Below, in pieces: positions 43,205 to 55,710 of a DNA stretch of 64,000 nucleotides. Source of the stretch: Quercus robur (lineage: Eukaryota; Streptophyta; Magnoliopsida; Fagales; Fagaceae). Each line of letters opens with the position of its first letter. Positions within the stretch are counted from its first letter, which is position 1. The translations under genes and the position numbers were made by a program. Location: assembly GCF_932294415.1 (NCBI RefSeq), contig NC_065535.1, positions 85,767,862 to 85,831,861 of the forward strand. The letters are read 5' to 3'. The notes below the pieces were generated by a model, which was not told the origin of the DNA, made no database searches, and worked only from the letters and a program-made list of their open reading frames with translations.

Positions 43205-45120
43205 CCCCAATTTTTTATTTCTACGTTATCTTTTTTTTTTTTCCTATAATTTCTAAGTTGATAAAAAATTTTAATTTGAAATCACTTCTTTGGATAAAGC
43301 TTGATAGACACAAAAACTTAATAATTTAATATCAACTTAACTTCTTCTCATCCATTAAAAAAAAAAAAAAATCATCTTTTTTTCCCTAATTTTTGATTTC
43401 TACGGTTTGTCTTCTTCTTTTTTTAAAAAATAAAATAAAAATTATTCTTCTTTTTTTCCCATTTTTTGATTTCTACGATTTCTCAATTTGTTATTCTTCT
43501 TTTTTCTTTTTTTATAAATATTTAGATAAACACAATTGAAAAAGAAAAATATAATTAAATAATTAAATATCATCTTCCTAATGGGATTTTATATAATAAA
43601 GTTTAACTGGAACTCTACTTCTCTTACAAGTACATGTGAATATAGCACTATTTAAAGTAGATCAGTTATTGGATTTTGATAACATGATACGCAAATCAAT
43701 TCCATTGCTACAAGGGAATGATAGCAATTTCACACTTTCATTCTATATACACGACATGCTCAGTCTATCCCTCTCTTCAGTTTTTTCCTTATTTACAAGG
43801 TAAATTTCTATCTTCCTCACTCTAAAAGCTACGATAATGTTTGTTTATAATTTAATTTGTTGTGCTCGAATATGGTTTTTGGGATTTTCTTAACTTTTGT
43901 TACGGGTACATATTGATTTTTTTTTTCAGACTTCCAAGATTTAGATTTTAACTTCACACCTTCACAAAATTAAACTGACATTAGATTTTTTGTTCATATC
44001 AACTTCTTTTACGTGGAGTGGACATATATATATATATATATATATATAATAACTCATAGAACCAGACAAATTTTTTTTCTCTATTCATCTCTTCTTCTAT
44101 ATGTATTTGTTTACTCTAATTTATTCATCTCTATTCATAATAGCTATCTTCTTTTTATTTTTTATTCATTGTGTTTCTATTTTTCTATTGACGTAGTTCA
44201 ATTATTGTTTAAATTCTATTATTTTTATAAAGTATTTTAGATAATGCAATTCATTTTAATTATTGATATATATTTTTTTTAATTTGGTGTTTTTAATTGA
44301 TTGTGCAGATTATTTCCTCACTAAGGGCAATATCAAAATGGCTAGACATGAATGTCAATATCAAAATGGCTAGACACGGGTGATTCATATGTAAACTGTT
44401 ACATTTATATTGCAATATGATATATATATTTTTCTCTTTATGTACCTTTATTTATCTATTTTTGAAATTATTTTGAGTGTAGTACCCTAGAAGGTATAGA
44501 CACTTATTTTTATTTTATTTTTTTGTAATTTATGGAATATTTAGTTCAGTCATATATACAAGAAATTTTATCACCAAATCTATTTGGGATGGAACTCATC
44601 TACAATATGAAATTAGGAGATTTATGTGAGAAGAGCTATCTTTTTTATTTTATTTTATTGTGTTTCAATTATTACTTAAATTCTATGATTTTTTATTGAA
44701 AAAATTTAGATAATGCAATTCATCTTAATTATTGATATTATTTTTTGATTTGGTGTTCTTAATTGATTATGCTAATTATTTCCTCACTTATGACAAAAAT
44801 TTACATTTACATCGCAATCTAGATACTTTATTTTTGTAATTTATGGAATTTGTTTTTGGTTATATATACTAGAAATTTATTTATGGTTAGCACTTCTACT
44901 ACTCCACGTGTTAGCAAGTATAATAGAAAGATTTTTAAGTGCCATATATATATATAAAAACAAATTAAAATTTTACTACAAAGAGCTTCTAAAAATTTAA
45001 AACTTGCCATAATTTTTAAAAATTACTATTTTTTTGTTATTAAATTATATTATAGTATAAAAAATATATATTTTAATTTATATACAATTTTTTTATTAAG
45101 TCGTGCAGATATAATACTAA
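43205..45120. other. AT-rich spacer within the decayed Helitron
   Basis: GATAAAAAATTTTAATTTGAAATCACTTC at about 43260 duplicates about 42388. (AT)n runs lie at about 44024-44049. CAATATCAAAATGGCTAGACA is repeated back to back near 44330-44375. AATTGATTATGCTAATTATTTCCTCACT near 44760 repeats 44295. No gene is seen. Confidence 0.5.
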
Positions 45121-45121
45121 T

Positions 45122-45857
45122 ATATTTTATAAATTTGTGGCAAAATAAATGAAGATAACCCACAGCCCGCTGACTTTCTCGTTTGGTGGAGCTAACCATG
45201 TCCAGTTAGACTGCCAGAAAGGCCCAGAAACTAACTCAAGCCCCATTTTTGACAACCCATCCTAGACCTCTTTCGATGATGGGCCAGATCTTTCTATCTA
45301 CGGCCCATATGACAAATATATTCTATCTTAGACTCCATATTATTATTGAGTGTCTCGCCCACATATTTCCCCTTTATGAAAAATTTTCTTTACTAGTAAC
45401 TTGAAGTTCAATTCAGCCTATGTCAAGTATAACAAATTTGCAATTCAGCCAATTAAAAAAAAAAAAAAAGTTGAATTGCAAGATTTTAAGGTCTAACAAA
45501 AAAATCAATTGGTGTCTTAACTTGATATAAAGACCAAGCATCATATAATAGACACTGAAAACTATAGGTTTGAAATATTATCCTATTTATCAAACAAAAA
45601 AAAAAAATCCAATTCCCATCTCTTCCTTTGTCGTACAAAATTTATTCCATGAGAGATGCAAAGCAAAATTCATAAAGTGCCAAGGGCCTTGTTGTAAAAG
45701 TATATGTTGATTTTTCCGCCTTATAATAAGCATATTTATTATAACCGTACTGAACTCATATTAATGAATTATAAAAAATTTCAACTTGGTTTGAAATAAA
45801 AAACCTGATTTTTACAAAATATAGAACCCACTATTTTATTCTAACCATCCTATTTTT
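45122..45857. other. AT-rich spacer with a SINE fragment
   Basis: No gene is seen. AATCAATTGGTGTCTTAACTTGATA at about 45505-45530 matches the 3' half of the SINE at 45858 and is probably a truncated relative. Confidence 0.45.
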
Positions 45858-46017
45858 GTGGGTTCCAGTTAACTCAATTGATAAGTCTCTTATGATTAAA
45901 TAAGATATTTGAGGTTCGATTTTCAACTACACAAAAAACCGATTGATGTCTTAGTCTGATAATAAATAGCTATCATTAGGAATGGACGACATAAGTCGAA
46001 ACTCTAAAAAAAAAAAA
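45858..46017 (+). mobile_element. SINE, family 2 copy 1
   Basis: GTGGGTTCCAGTTAACTCAA begins a tRNA-like head with an A-box-like TAACTCAATTGATAAG and a B-box GAGGTTCGATTTTC. ACCGATTGATGTCTTAG follows and the body ends in a run of A. The 15-bp flanks AACCATCCTATTTTT are perfect duplications (45843-45857 and 46018-46032). The size fits a tRNA-derived SINE. Confidence 0.85.
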
Positions 46018-46032
46018 AACCATCCTATTTTT

Positions 46033-47040
46033 CAATGTTAAGTTACTTTTATCAAATAACCATCCATTCTTTCAATTTTACGCTTTTAGTCTTTTACTTT
46101 TAAGCTCGAAATAAGTATGTAGTTAAAGATTTTGGTGTCCTATTTTAATCATTTTTATATATAAAAAAGCATTAAATTCTATCTATGTATAATTTTATAA
46201 ACAATAACATTATATTGATTTTAATATTTAGTATACTCACATAGTTTATGTTTAAATTGAATACAATCTCATATTATATATATATATATATATATATCAT
46301 CTTCGTTTTTTATGTATTGTTTAATTATATATATTTTTATAAATAAATGAACTATTATAATTATAATAGTTATTAATAAATGGGAGAGGATTTGAATCCA
46401 AGTTCTTTTTTATCTAAAATCTTTGTAATGCCACTGAACTTCAGTTCTTAACTCTTTTTTTATTTTTATTTTTTTTTATTTTTTTTTCCAGTAATGCTAA
46501 ATCAGAAAAATAAATATATGAAGGAGATGATTAATTATTTATACACACTAAAATGACCTTGAAAATTATGATAGAGAGACCTCTTAATACACAAAATTTC
46601 TTCCAGTGCTCTTAATTAAACACAGGTATTCACAATTTCAATGTTGCCAACATGTAATATATGTCATCACGGTCATAACATATATAGAATAAAAATCGAT
46701 ACATACTTGTACTCAGTTGTACTAGAAATCATTGACATTTATCACTGCCCACAACAGTTTGAAATCACAGCCAGCTTGTGTCAAAGAATGTGTAGTTTCC
46801 ACTTCCACTTCCACATTCAAAATATGGTATTCTTTTTTCCTCAAAAGGTGATAATTATTTGTCATACTTATTTCATAGAAACACGTAAGTGACCCACATT
46901 TTTGTGAGAGAGACTATAGAGTGGATGTATAAGATACTTTCTCCTCTAACAGTCCAATTACGACTTAAATAAAAGAAAGGCAATTGGGTTCACATGTCAT
47001 CAACTTGGGTGGGATAGCTGGGCTCTTATTGACGGGAAAA
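46033..47040. other. AT-rich spacer
   Basis: No gene is seen. It contains (TA)n at about 46275-46298 and several T runs. Short open frames at 46641-46892 lack any codon bias or recognisable motif. Confidence 0.5.
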
Positions 47041-47164
47041 ACTTAAATAGTCTCGGAGCAGTGCTTCGGGCTCTCACAAAGTGGGTGTGCCCCAGACGTG
47101 GATCCCACCATGGGGTCCACCCACTTTGTAAAAGCCTAAAACATTGCTTTGAGACTACTTAAAT
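47041..47164. mobile_element. Small MITE
   Basis: The left end ACTTAAATAGTCTCGGAGCA and the reverse complement of the right end (ATTTAAGTAGTCTCAAAGCA) are inverted. The match runs on to CACAAAGTGGGTG / TACAAAGTGGGTGG near the centre. Total length is about 125 bp, non-coding. Confidence 0.6.
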
Positions 47165-49144
47165 ATTACTCCTTATTGACCACCACTTCTACTTTCCCAC
47201 CTACAAGCTATAACAGTCATACTCATGCACATTCCTTCTATTTCTTAGCCCATGTTAGTTGTTACCGTCACCAGGAGAATTCTCCAAGAATTAGTCAACA
47301 AGAAGTGCTAACTGATATTGTAACCTACCAACTCTTTGTTTTTTTTGTTTGAGAAGAATGTAACCTACCAACTCAATTGGTGGATTTCAAAAAATTTTAA
47401 GCATTCTAATATAAGAGTCAAAATAATAGAGTGTTCTCGCCCATGTGAGTAGTCATCCTCATCTAAGACAGTCTGGACTATTCATTGACTATCATACCTA
47501 TATTGACTTTGCATATGGTTTTGAATATTACAATCCCTCAAAATTTTGGTAAGGAATTTAGAAAAAAAAAAATGTAGATATAATATGAAATAATGGATTT
47601 AATTGCCAAGAGGTAAGAGCCTTGCAACTCAATTGACACTTTTTGGAGTTTTTAACGAAAATATTCAGGATATAAATCCTTCAGCCCCTAATTATTTTTT
47701 GGGTTTAACGCAAAAATATATTTACAAATTGCAATCTAGACTCAAATACAATATTTTTCAGGTATTTTAATTTTTTTTTTAAATCCTAAGAAAACATATA
47801 ATTATGGAGATTTAGAATTCAGTATCATAGATAAATTTTAAGTGAATAGCATAAAATTTTGACCTTTTAATTTTAAATGATAGCATAATCAATTGGATAC
47901 TATATATGTCTCAAGAAGAGAAAACCATTAATTTAAATCTCTCTCATTTTTTTTCTCCCTATAATCCTAAACACATTTTTAAAATTAAAAATTACCTTCT
48001 TGAAAGAAAGAAAAACATGTGAAAAACTGACATTGCTACCTTTCTTTATTGAGATTCTTTTCAACCATAACTTTCTTTTTTTTGGTTCTCAAATTAGGTT
48101 TTTTGATGTCCCTATTTATGTCTCATCAATTCGATTATCTCTTCTCTATATATTAAGAGGATTTAGAAAGTTAGTTATGACTTCAAAAAATATAAAAAAT
48201 ACCCATAATTTAATTAGATAATCCTTATTCTTAAAAAAATAAAAAATAGGGTTAAAATTGTGATTCAACAAAATTAAAAAAAAAAAAAAATTACTAGAGA
48301 AACTTTTTTCCTAAAAATTAGCACACTCTCTATTTAAATATATCTTATGCAAGTTTAATACATTTTTTCCTAAAAATTAGCACATACCAAACCAACAGTT
48401 TACTCCATTTCAAATCCTAAATTTTCCTTTCTGTGTAACCTTAATACCTTACTAACAATAAAAACATCACCGTATGTGCGGAGCGCATGATGAGGCTAGT
48501 AGACATTATTTCATACTTAATTAATAATGTCCAATGCAAATACTTTATTTTTGTTGATAGAATGGAGACAAGGAGAAGAGAGAGAAAGTGATGTGAGAGG
48601 AAGAATATGCGAGAATAATATGTATATTTTTGTATAAATAATGTGCTGCACAAATAAAGGAAAGTAAAATACAAATACAAATAAATTGAAGACTGGGCTT
48701 GAGCCCGTTGGGCTGTACAGTAATATAGACTAACAATTTTTTTTAGACTTGCAAATGCATTTGATAACATATTTTTCGACTCGGTTCAGTCGGTTGATTT
48801 TGTTCAAATTCTTGGTTAATGCGTTTTAAGAATTCCATACCCAGACGCATAAAAAGCATAATTTCGTATCATCAATTCATCACCATCATCATCAATCTCT
48901 ATCCCATAAAGCCTAGTTGTTACAAACTGAAAAGACATCATAAACGTGTTGGTTTCACATCATTGCTGAATAAAGTATAGAAAACACTACTACATTACCA
49001 TGCCCCACAAAAATAGAATGACCTACTAGTCAACTAGTATCCGTAATTAACCTTTTAATAAGAGGTAGTTGGAGCATCTTTTCTTCTTGTCTTTGCTTCT
49101 CATATATATTAGTGGCCAGTGGGTATTAGATAATTTTGTTTAAG
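47165..49144. other. AT-rich spacer
   Basis: No gene is seen. A SINE-like fragment may lie at about 47878-47950 (GATAGCATAATCAATTGG, similar to the intronic SINE at 61899). Other open frames are short and without motif. Confidence 0.45.
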
Positions 49145-49149
49145 AGAGA

Positions 49150-49290
49150 GAAAAAGTTTCAATTTATGACGTTCGCTCTTGATGATAAACTAAAATACCA
49201 ATCGGTTTTTTGGTGTAAGCGGAAATTGAACTCAAAATCTCTTATTCAAATTATCAGGGACTTTACCAGTTAAGTTAACTGGAACTCTCA
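49150..49290 (-). mobile_element. SINE, family 2 copy 2
   Basis: On the minus strand it reads GAGTTCCAGTTAACTTAACT, then GATTTTGAGTTCAATTTCC (B-box-like), then AACCGATTGGTATTTTAGTTT, collinear with the copy at 45858. It has no obvious A tail. Flanking GGTATTA..GATAATT occurs on both sides in imperfect form. Confidence 0.7.
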
Positions 49291-50273
49291 GGTATTAGCT
49301 AGATAATTAAACTTGATGTAAACATGTATTTTTTGTGTTAAATATATTCTATAGGGTATCTAATCTAGAGGTTGTAATGTGCAGTGTTGGTTGTTATGTG
49401 ACCAGTTATATATATATATCTCGATAATTATGATGGCAAACTTTATTAGATGATTATGTATACTATAAAGGGTCAGTCCTTGGTTCATGGTTATCATATT
49501 CTATCATCATATTTGTGGTGGTGGCCATTAATTTCTAGTGGCCCCAAATGAAAATCCCAATTGCAACATTGGTGAAGACCTATAGAAACTTTGAAAGATA
49601 ATCTAGACGCGTCTTAAAACATAAAATATGATATCTTCTACCGTTTTTACGTTAGGGAAAGGATGGACCCATATCCTTATAAAAAGAACAGAGAAAAACG
49701 CGTTCTATTTTTCTCACTAGTTTTACTTTTACCTTTCTATTTGTTCCAACTTCCTAGAGTTTTCTTTTCACAAGCAATACCTTTCTGTCTCCCTTTTGTT
49801 TTGTTTTTTTTCTTTCTTATTCTATGGCCAATAGATAATTCTCACCGACATAAGCCAAGCACTCAATAACTCATTCAAAGGGATTGCATGGAAGCTAACA
49901 TAAAGTGCTCAATTTTGCAATAAAGAAGAGTAAAAAATGTTTTGTTGAATTAGAAACTTTTCTCAACTTTCTTGCTTTCACATGGCTTTGCTTGTTTTTG
50001 TTTGTCTTGTGACTTAGGGTCCAATGTATTCAATTCATTGGACTAGTTAAGATGATGATATGTGATTAAAAGTAAATATGTGTTATTATCATAGTGGGTC
50101 TAATATAACTGGTTATTAGACCCAAGCTTTTCCCGTTTTATTGTGTTGTATTTAATTCTTTTATTATAACCAAATGATGACAACTGGCTAAAAGTGAATA
50201 TGTATCACCATTGTGATGAATCTAATGCAACTAGTCATTGGACCGTAGCTTTAACAATCTTATTGTGATGCAT
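49291..50273. other. AT-rich spacer
   Basis: No convincing gene is seen. Two stretches (about 50030-50110 and 50160-50250) are loosely repeated, GATGATA..GTGATTAAAAGTAAATATGTGTTATTATCAT, with CTGGTTATTAGACCCAAGCTTT, which suggests an old local duplication. Confidence 0.45.
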
Positions 50274-50460
50274 TTAAGGCTCTATTTGGGAAGCGCATTT
50301 TCCAGCGGAAGCGTTTTTTTATGTGAGTCCGTATACTGTTTATGGGACCTACAATTGCCTTTAATCAGCAACTTTTTCACGACATTATTTGCACATTTAA
50401 AAATTATTTTACAACAACATTTTTAGTTTTCAGCAATAAATGACATCTAAATAGAGCCTA
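50274..50460. mobile_element. MITE, hAT-like by its ends
   Basis: AGGCTCTATTTGGGAAGCGC at the left is matched by ATCTAAATAGAGCCTAA at the right as an inverted repeat. It is about 185 bp and non-coding. No clear 8-bp TSD is seen, so the family is tentative. Confidence 0.55.
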
Positions 50461-51318
50461 ATTCTAATATAAGCAATAACCAACCAACTCTACCAGAAGG
50501 TAATCGCAACTAACAACCTACACTTATGGGCCTATAGCTAGTGTGCAGCGCTGTACTCCACGACTAAAACTTGCATACCCTTGTACTTTTAGCCCGTTAG
50601 CCGCACCATCTCTCTCTCTCTCTCCAACTACCAATATACACTGAATAAATACTATAACCGATATGATTCTGTACTCAACAATTAATAAATAAAGTGAATA
50701 AAATTGGGATTCTTTTTTATATAGGTATATAATACCGGAGATCCTGTTGATTAGTATTTAATATATATCCAGGAAAAAATCATGTAGTACCCCGTAAGTT
50801 TTGCAGAAAGATTAGGGTATATCGTTATGTGGGGATTTTTTTGGCCACCCTGCTATTACTTTGGATTCATCTTTAATAAATTAAGTAAGAAAGCGACTGC
50901 CGCTTGCTAGTTGCTACTAGTACTTATAGTTAATTTTAATTACTCTCAGACATTCTGAAGCACTTTTCCTCTGTGAAAGAGCTTTTTTTTTTTTTTTTTT
51001 TTAAGAAGTCCATCTATGGATACACTAAAATTCATACTCAATTTTACAACGTGCTTCCTTTAAATAAGAAAAGAAAAAATTCTCAACAAGCTTGGGTGTT
51101 AATCTATGATTGAATTTCAAAATTAAGTGCACCAATCATAAGGTAATACTTAAGTATGTTGTAAATTTGAATGTGTCTGTATAAAATACTCTTAACTTAG
51201 TAGAGTTAAAGGGATGCAATAAATGTTATATGCCTTCCTTTTATAGGATTGAGATGATAAAATGTAATTAATTTGATAGCCCGTGAGTAAATATTAATCA
51301 TTTGATTGCGTGTGTTAA
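50461..51318. other. Spacer
   Basis: No gene is seen. It contains short (CT)n at about 50610-50622 and a T run at about 50984-51002. Confidence 0.5.
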
Positions 51319-51485
51319 TTTTTTTATTTTTGTTTTTTTATCTGAGATAGAATTATACTTTAGTTTAATTTAAGTGTATGTGTGTGAAGCTCCTTACTAG
51401 AGATTTGAACTCCGCCCCTTATCTCCTATACTCTACAAACACTTATAATGTTAGAGTAACCATCATGTTAAGGGTGTGTGGTACC
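51319..51485 (-). mobile_element. SINE, family 1 copy 3
   Basis: On the minus strand it reads ACACACCCTTAACATGATGG, then GGGCGGAGTTCAAATCTC (B-box-like), then TTCACACACATACACTTAAA, and it ends with a degenerate ATCTCAGATAAAAAAAC tail. It is collinear with the copies at 21724 and 53624. Confidence 0.75.
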
Positions 51486-53586
<2,101 letters not shown>

Positions 53587-53623
53587 AAAGTCAAAATTGA
53601 AAACTAGAATTTCAATACAATCA

Positions 53624-53783
53624 TTGCGCACCCTTGGTGCGGTGGTGATCACTCCACAAGTATAAATGCTTCTGGAGTGTGGGGGGAAAAGGGTCGGGAT
53701 TTAAGTCTCCAGGAGAGAATTTCATACATATATACACTTAGATTAGACTAGAGTAGAAATTTTATCTTGTATAAAAAAAAAAA
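53624..53783 (+). mobile_element. SINE, family 1 copy 4
   Basis: It starts TTGCGCACCCTTGGTGCGG, has the box-B-like GGGTCGGGATTTAAGTCTC, continues ACACTTAGATTAGACTAGAG and ends TTTTATCTTGTATAAAAAAA. No clear TSD is seen. Confidence 0.8.
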
Positions 53784-53959
53784 GTTTAAAATAAAACTCT
53801 TTAAAAGGTAAAATAATTTATTGCTTGGATTGGTTTCTTAGAACCTAACACCTACAAAGATTTTATTGCTCGAATTAGGCACCAAACATATTATGTTGAA
53901 AGTAGTTTTATTATTAATTATCAACTCAACCTTGACTAAATATCTCTCTATCTTGGGAT

Positions 53960-54060
53960 TTTAGTGATAGCCTAGTGGTCAATAACATCTTTTTGTGGTG
54001 CCTCATGTTTTTGTTTCGAACCCCACATCTCCCTCCCATATAATTGAGAGCATCATATTA
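53960..54060 (+). mobile_element. SINE-like element (third family)
   Basis: GTGATAGCCTAGTGGTCAAT resembles a tRNA A box and TTTCGAACCCC a B box, about 50 bases apart, followed by CTCCCTCCCATATAATTGAG. Recognised from the promoter boxes only; ends are uncertain. Confidence 0.45.
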
Positions 54061-55030
54061 TGGGGAAGTTTTCTAATTGAGATGAACGTGTGAAAAGGTA
54101 TTAACAATGATGAACATATTGACAAAGATACACTAAACTTTATAAAAGTATTTTTGGAACAATAAGAGATATAGGAGACGAGTCTCTCTAATTAGGGGTG
54201 TTTACAGGTAAGTCAAAGTCACATTTAGGGTAAGAATCGACTTGATTAGGCTTGAGGGAGTTGGAATTGTTGTCGACTATGAAAGCATGAGTTTTTGATT
54301 GGTCTAGCAACCATAAAGCGTTGGTTGAATTAGGTGAACCTGCAATTCAATGGTAGTGAGGATAATCCTTGTTGCCAATATGGGATTTATGAGGCCTGGG
54401 CTTTGTTATCGGGTATAAGGTGTTAGGATCAGGTGGAAATCTAGCAAAGACATCAAGATCCTTGTCAAAATATGGTGGAGATATCAAGATCTCCATTGAA
54501 GGGGAACAACCACATGCGAGTAGTGGTGATGGATGAAGGGGTAGAGTGAGTGTTTGTCCACCATTATCTGTATTCTTTAGACATTTCATTTTATGTTTAT
54601 TAAATTTGTAATCATACAATTGAGAATGGGTGGTTTAATTGACAAATGCTTACCCATATGTGAGAGATAAGAGATTTAAACTATGAACATAACCGTTAAA
54701 AACATTAAAAAATATCGGTTGAATTATATAACTGTTGATCGCATGTGGTTTGGTTAGACTCAGTCATAAGTTACTTCTTATTTGTCTAGTCCACTCTTGC
54801 TATTAATTCTTTAAAGAGTAGATAATGTTATAATCAAATCCAAATAAAGAACTTTCACCGACTTAAACCTCCTATTATTTTTTATAAAAAAAAAAAAAAA
54901 ATCACTTCTAAGTATCTTAATATATTTAGAAGTCTAGGTCCCATTGAGGTAGGAGTTATAATTAGAGAGAGTCCCACACATACTCTTTTAGGAGTAGTAG
55001 AGAAAATTTGCATGAAACGATCCATTCCAA
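54061..55030. other. Spacer upstream of the kinase gene
   Basis: No gene is seen. The minus-strand open frame at 54347-54619 has no recognisable motif. The last part would be the distal promoter of the kinase gene. Confidence 0.5.
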
Positions 55031-55033
55031 ATC

Positions 55034-55109
55034 CACGTGCCGCTTCCCCCAGTCTTTTATCTCCACTTGTTTCCTTAAAACCGAAGAAAAAATCTAAAAA
55101 ACGCCACGC
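55034..55109 (+). promoter_or_regulatory. G-box and CACGCG element in the kinase promoter
   Basis: CCACGTGCC with the palindromic G-box CACGTG is at 55034-55039, and GCCACGCGTAC at about 55101-55111 is a CACGCG-type element. Such pairs are known from stress and ABA-responsive plant promoters; a role here is inference. Confidence 0.4.
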
Positions 55110-55266
55110 GTACTCCCAAATCTCATGCCCACTCAGCCGCTCTTCTCTCTCTCTCTCTCCGACTTCACATCGCTACGCTCTCTACTCACTACTACGCACA
55201 AACATACAAACACACTCACTTTCTTTCATTTTCTCGAGAAAATAAATCAAAATTCCCACCTCCTAG

Positions 55267-55278
55267 ATTTTTTATATA
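55267..55278 (+). promoter_or_regulatory. Candidate TATA box of the kinase gene
   Basis: TTTTTTATATATAC lies about 240 bases before the end of the first (untranslated) exon, with a CT/GA-rich leader downstream. Confidence 0.4.
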
Positions 55279-55304
55279 TACAATTAATTACTCTCACATC
55301 AAAC

Positions 55305-55708
55305 ACAGGGTTGTTATGAAAAAAAACATATGAAATTCCTATAGAGACAAATTAAAGAGAGAGAGAGAGAAAGAGTTGAAAGACACAACAGATTCATCAA
55401 AGCCCTGAATCGACGGCGCGTTTGGGAACTCCACCGACTCCACAGACTCTTCCTTCTCTCTCTCTATATATCTTTCTTCTTCATCTTTATCTCTCTCCAA
55501 CACCGTTCAAATCAGGTACCTCTCTCTCTCTCTCTGTGTAAATTTATTGTAGTTGATAGGACTAGTTACAGACTCGAATGTAGAAAAGGGAAAAAAAAAA
55601 AAACCCATTAAGCACAGCCCTGGTTTTATTATGATTATTGCTTTTGTGGATTGATTTATAGTGAATTGAAGTAGATATAAATTTATATATACATATATAT
55701 TGTTGTAG
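55305..55708 (+). other. 5' UTR exon and 5' UTR intron of the kinase gene
   Basis: The leader is CT/GA-rich. A donor ATCAG/GTACCT (exon end 55515) and acceptor TTGTTGTAG (ending 55708) bracket a 193-base intron that ends two bases before the ATG. The transcription start near 55305 is a guess from the TATA box. Confidence 0.6.
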
Positions 55709-55710
55709 AT

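Larger units (their letters stand above)
40885..45121 (+). mobile_element. Possible decayed Helitron with nested solo LTR
   Basis: The left edge (TCATATCATATC, then ATATAATAAAAGTTGGGCTTAGACGTCG) resembles the left end at 22051-22100. The right edge (ATTAAGTCGTGCAGATATAATACTAAT) resembles 35885-35919 with half of the hairpin lost, and ends CTAAT. The interior is non-coding and includes the 587-bp duplication and the solo LTR. The terminal hairpin is not intact, so boundaries are tentative. Confidence 0.35.

Noticed and set aside
49663..49869. Small hydrophobic protein MDPYPYKKNREKR...
   Set aside because: Phe/Leu runs come from T-rich sequence; no codon bias, homologue or promoter support.
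54347..54619. 90-residue minus-strand frame upstream of the kinase gene
   Set aside because: No motif, weak codon bias and no supporting promoter.
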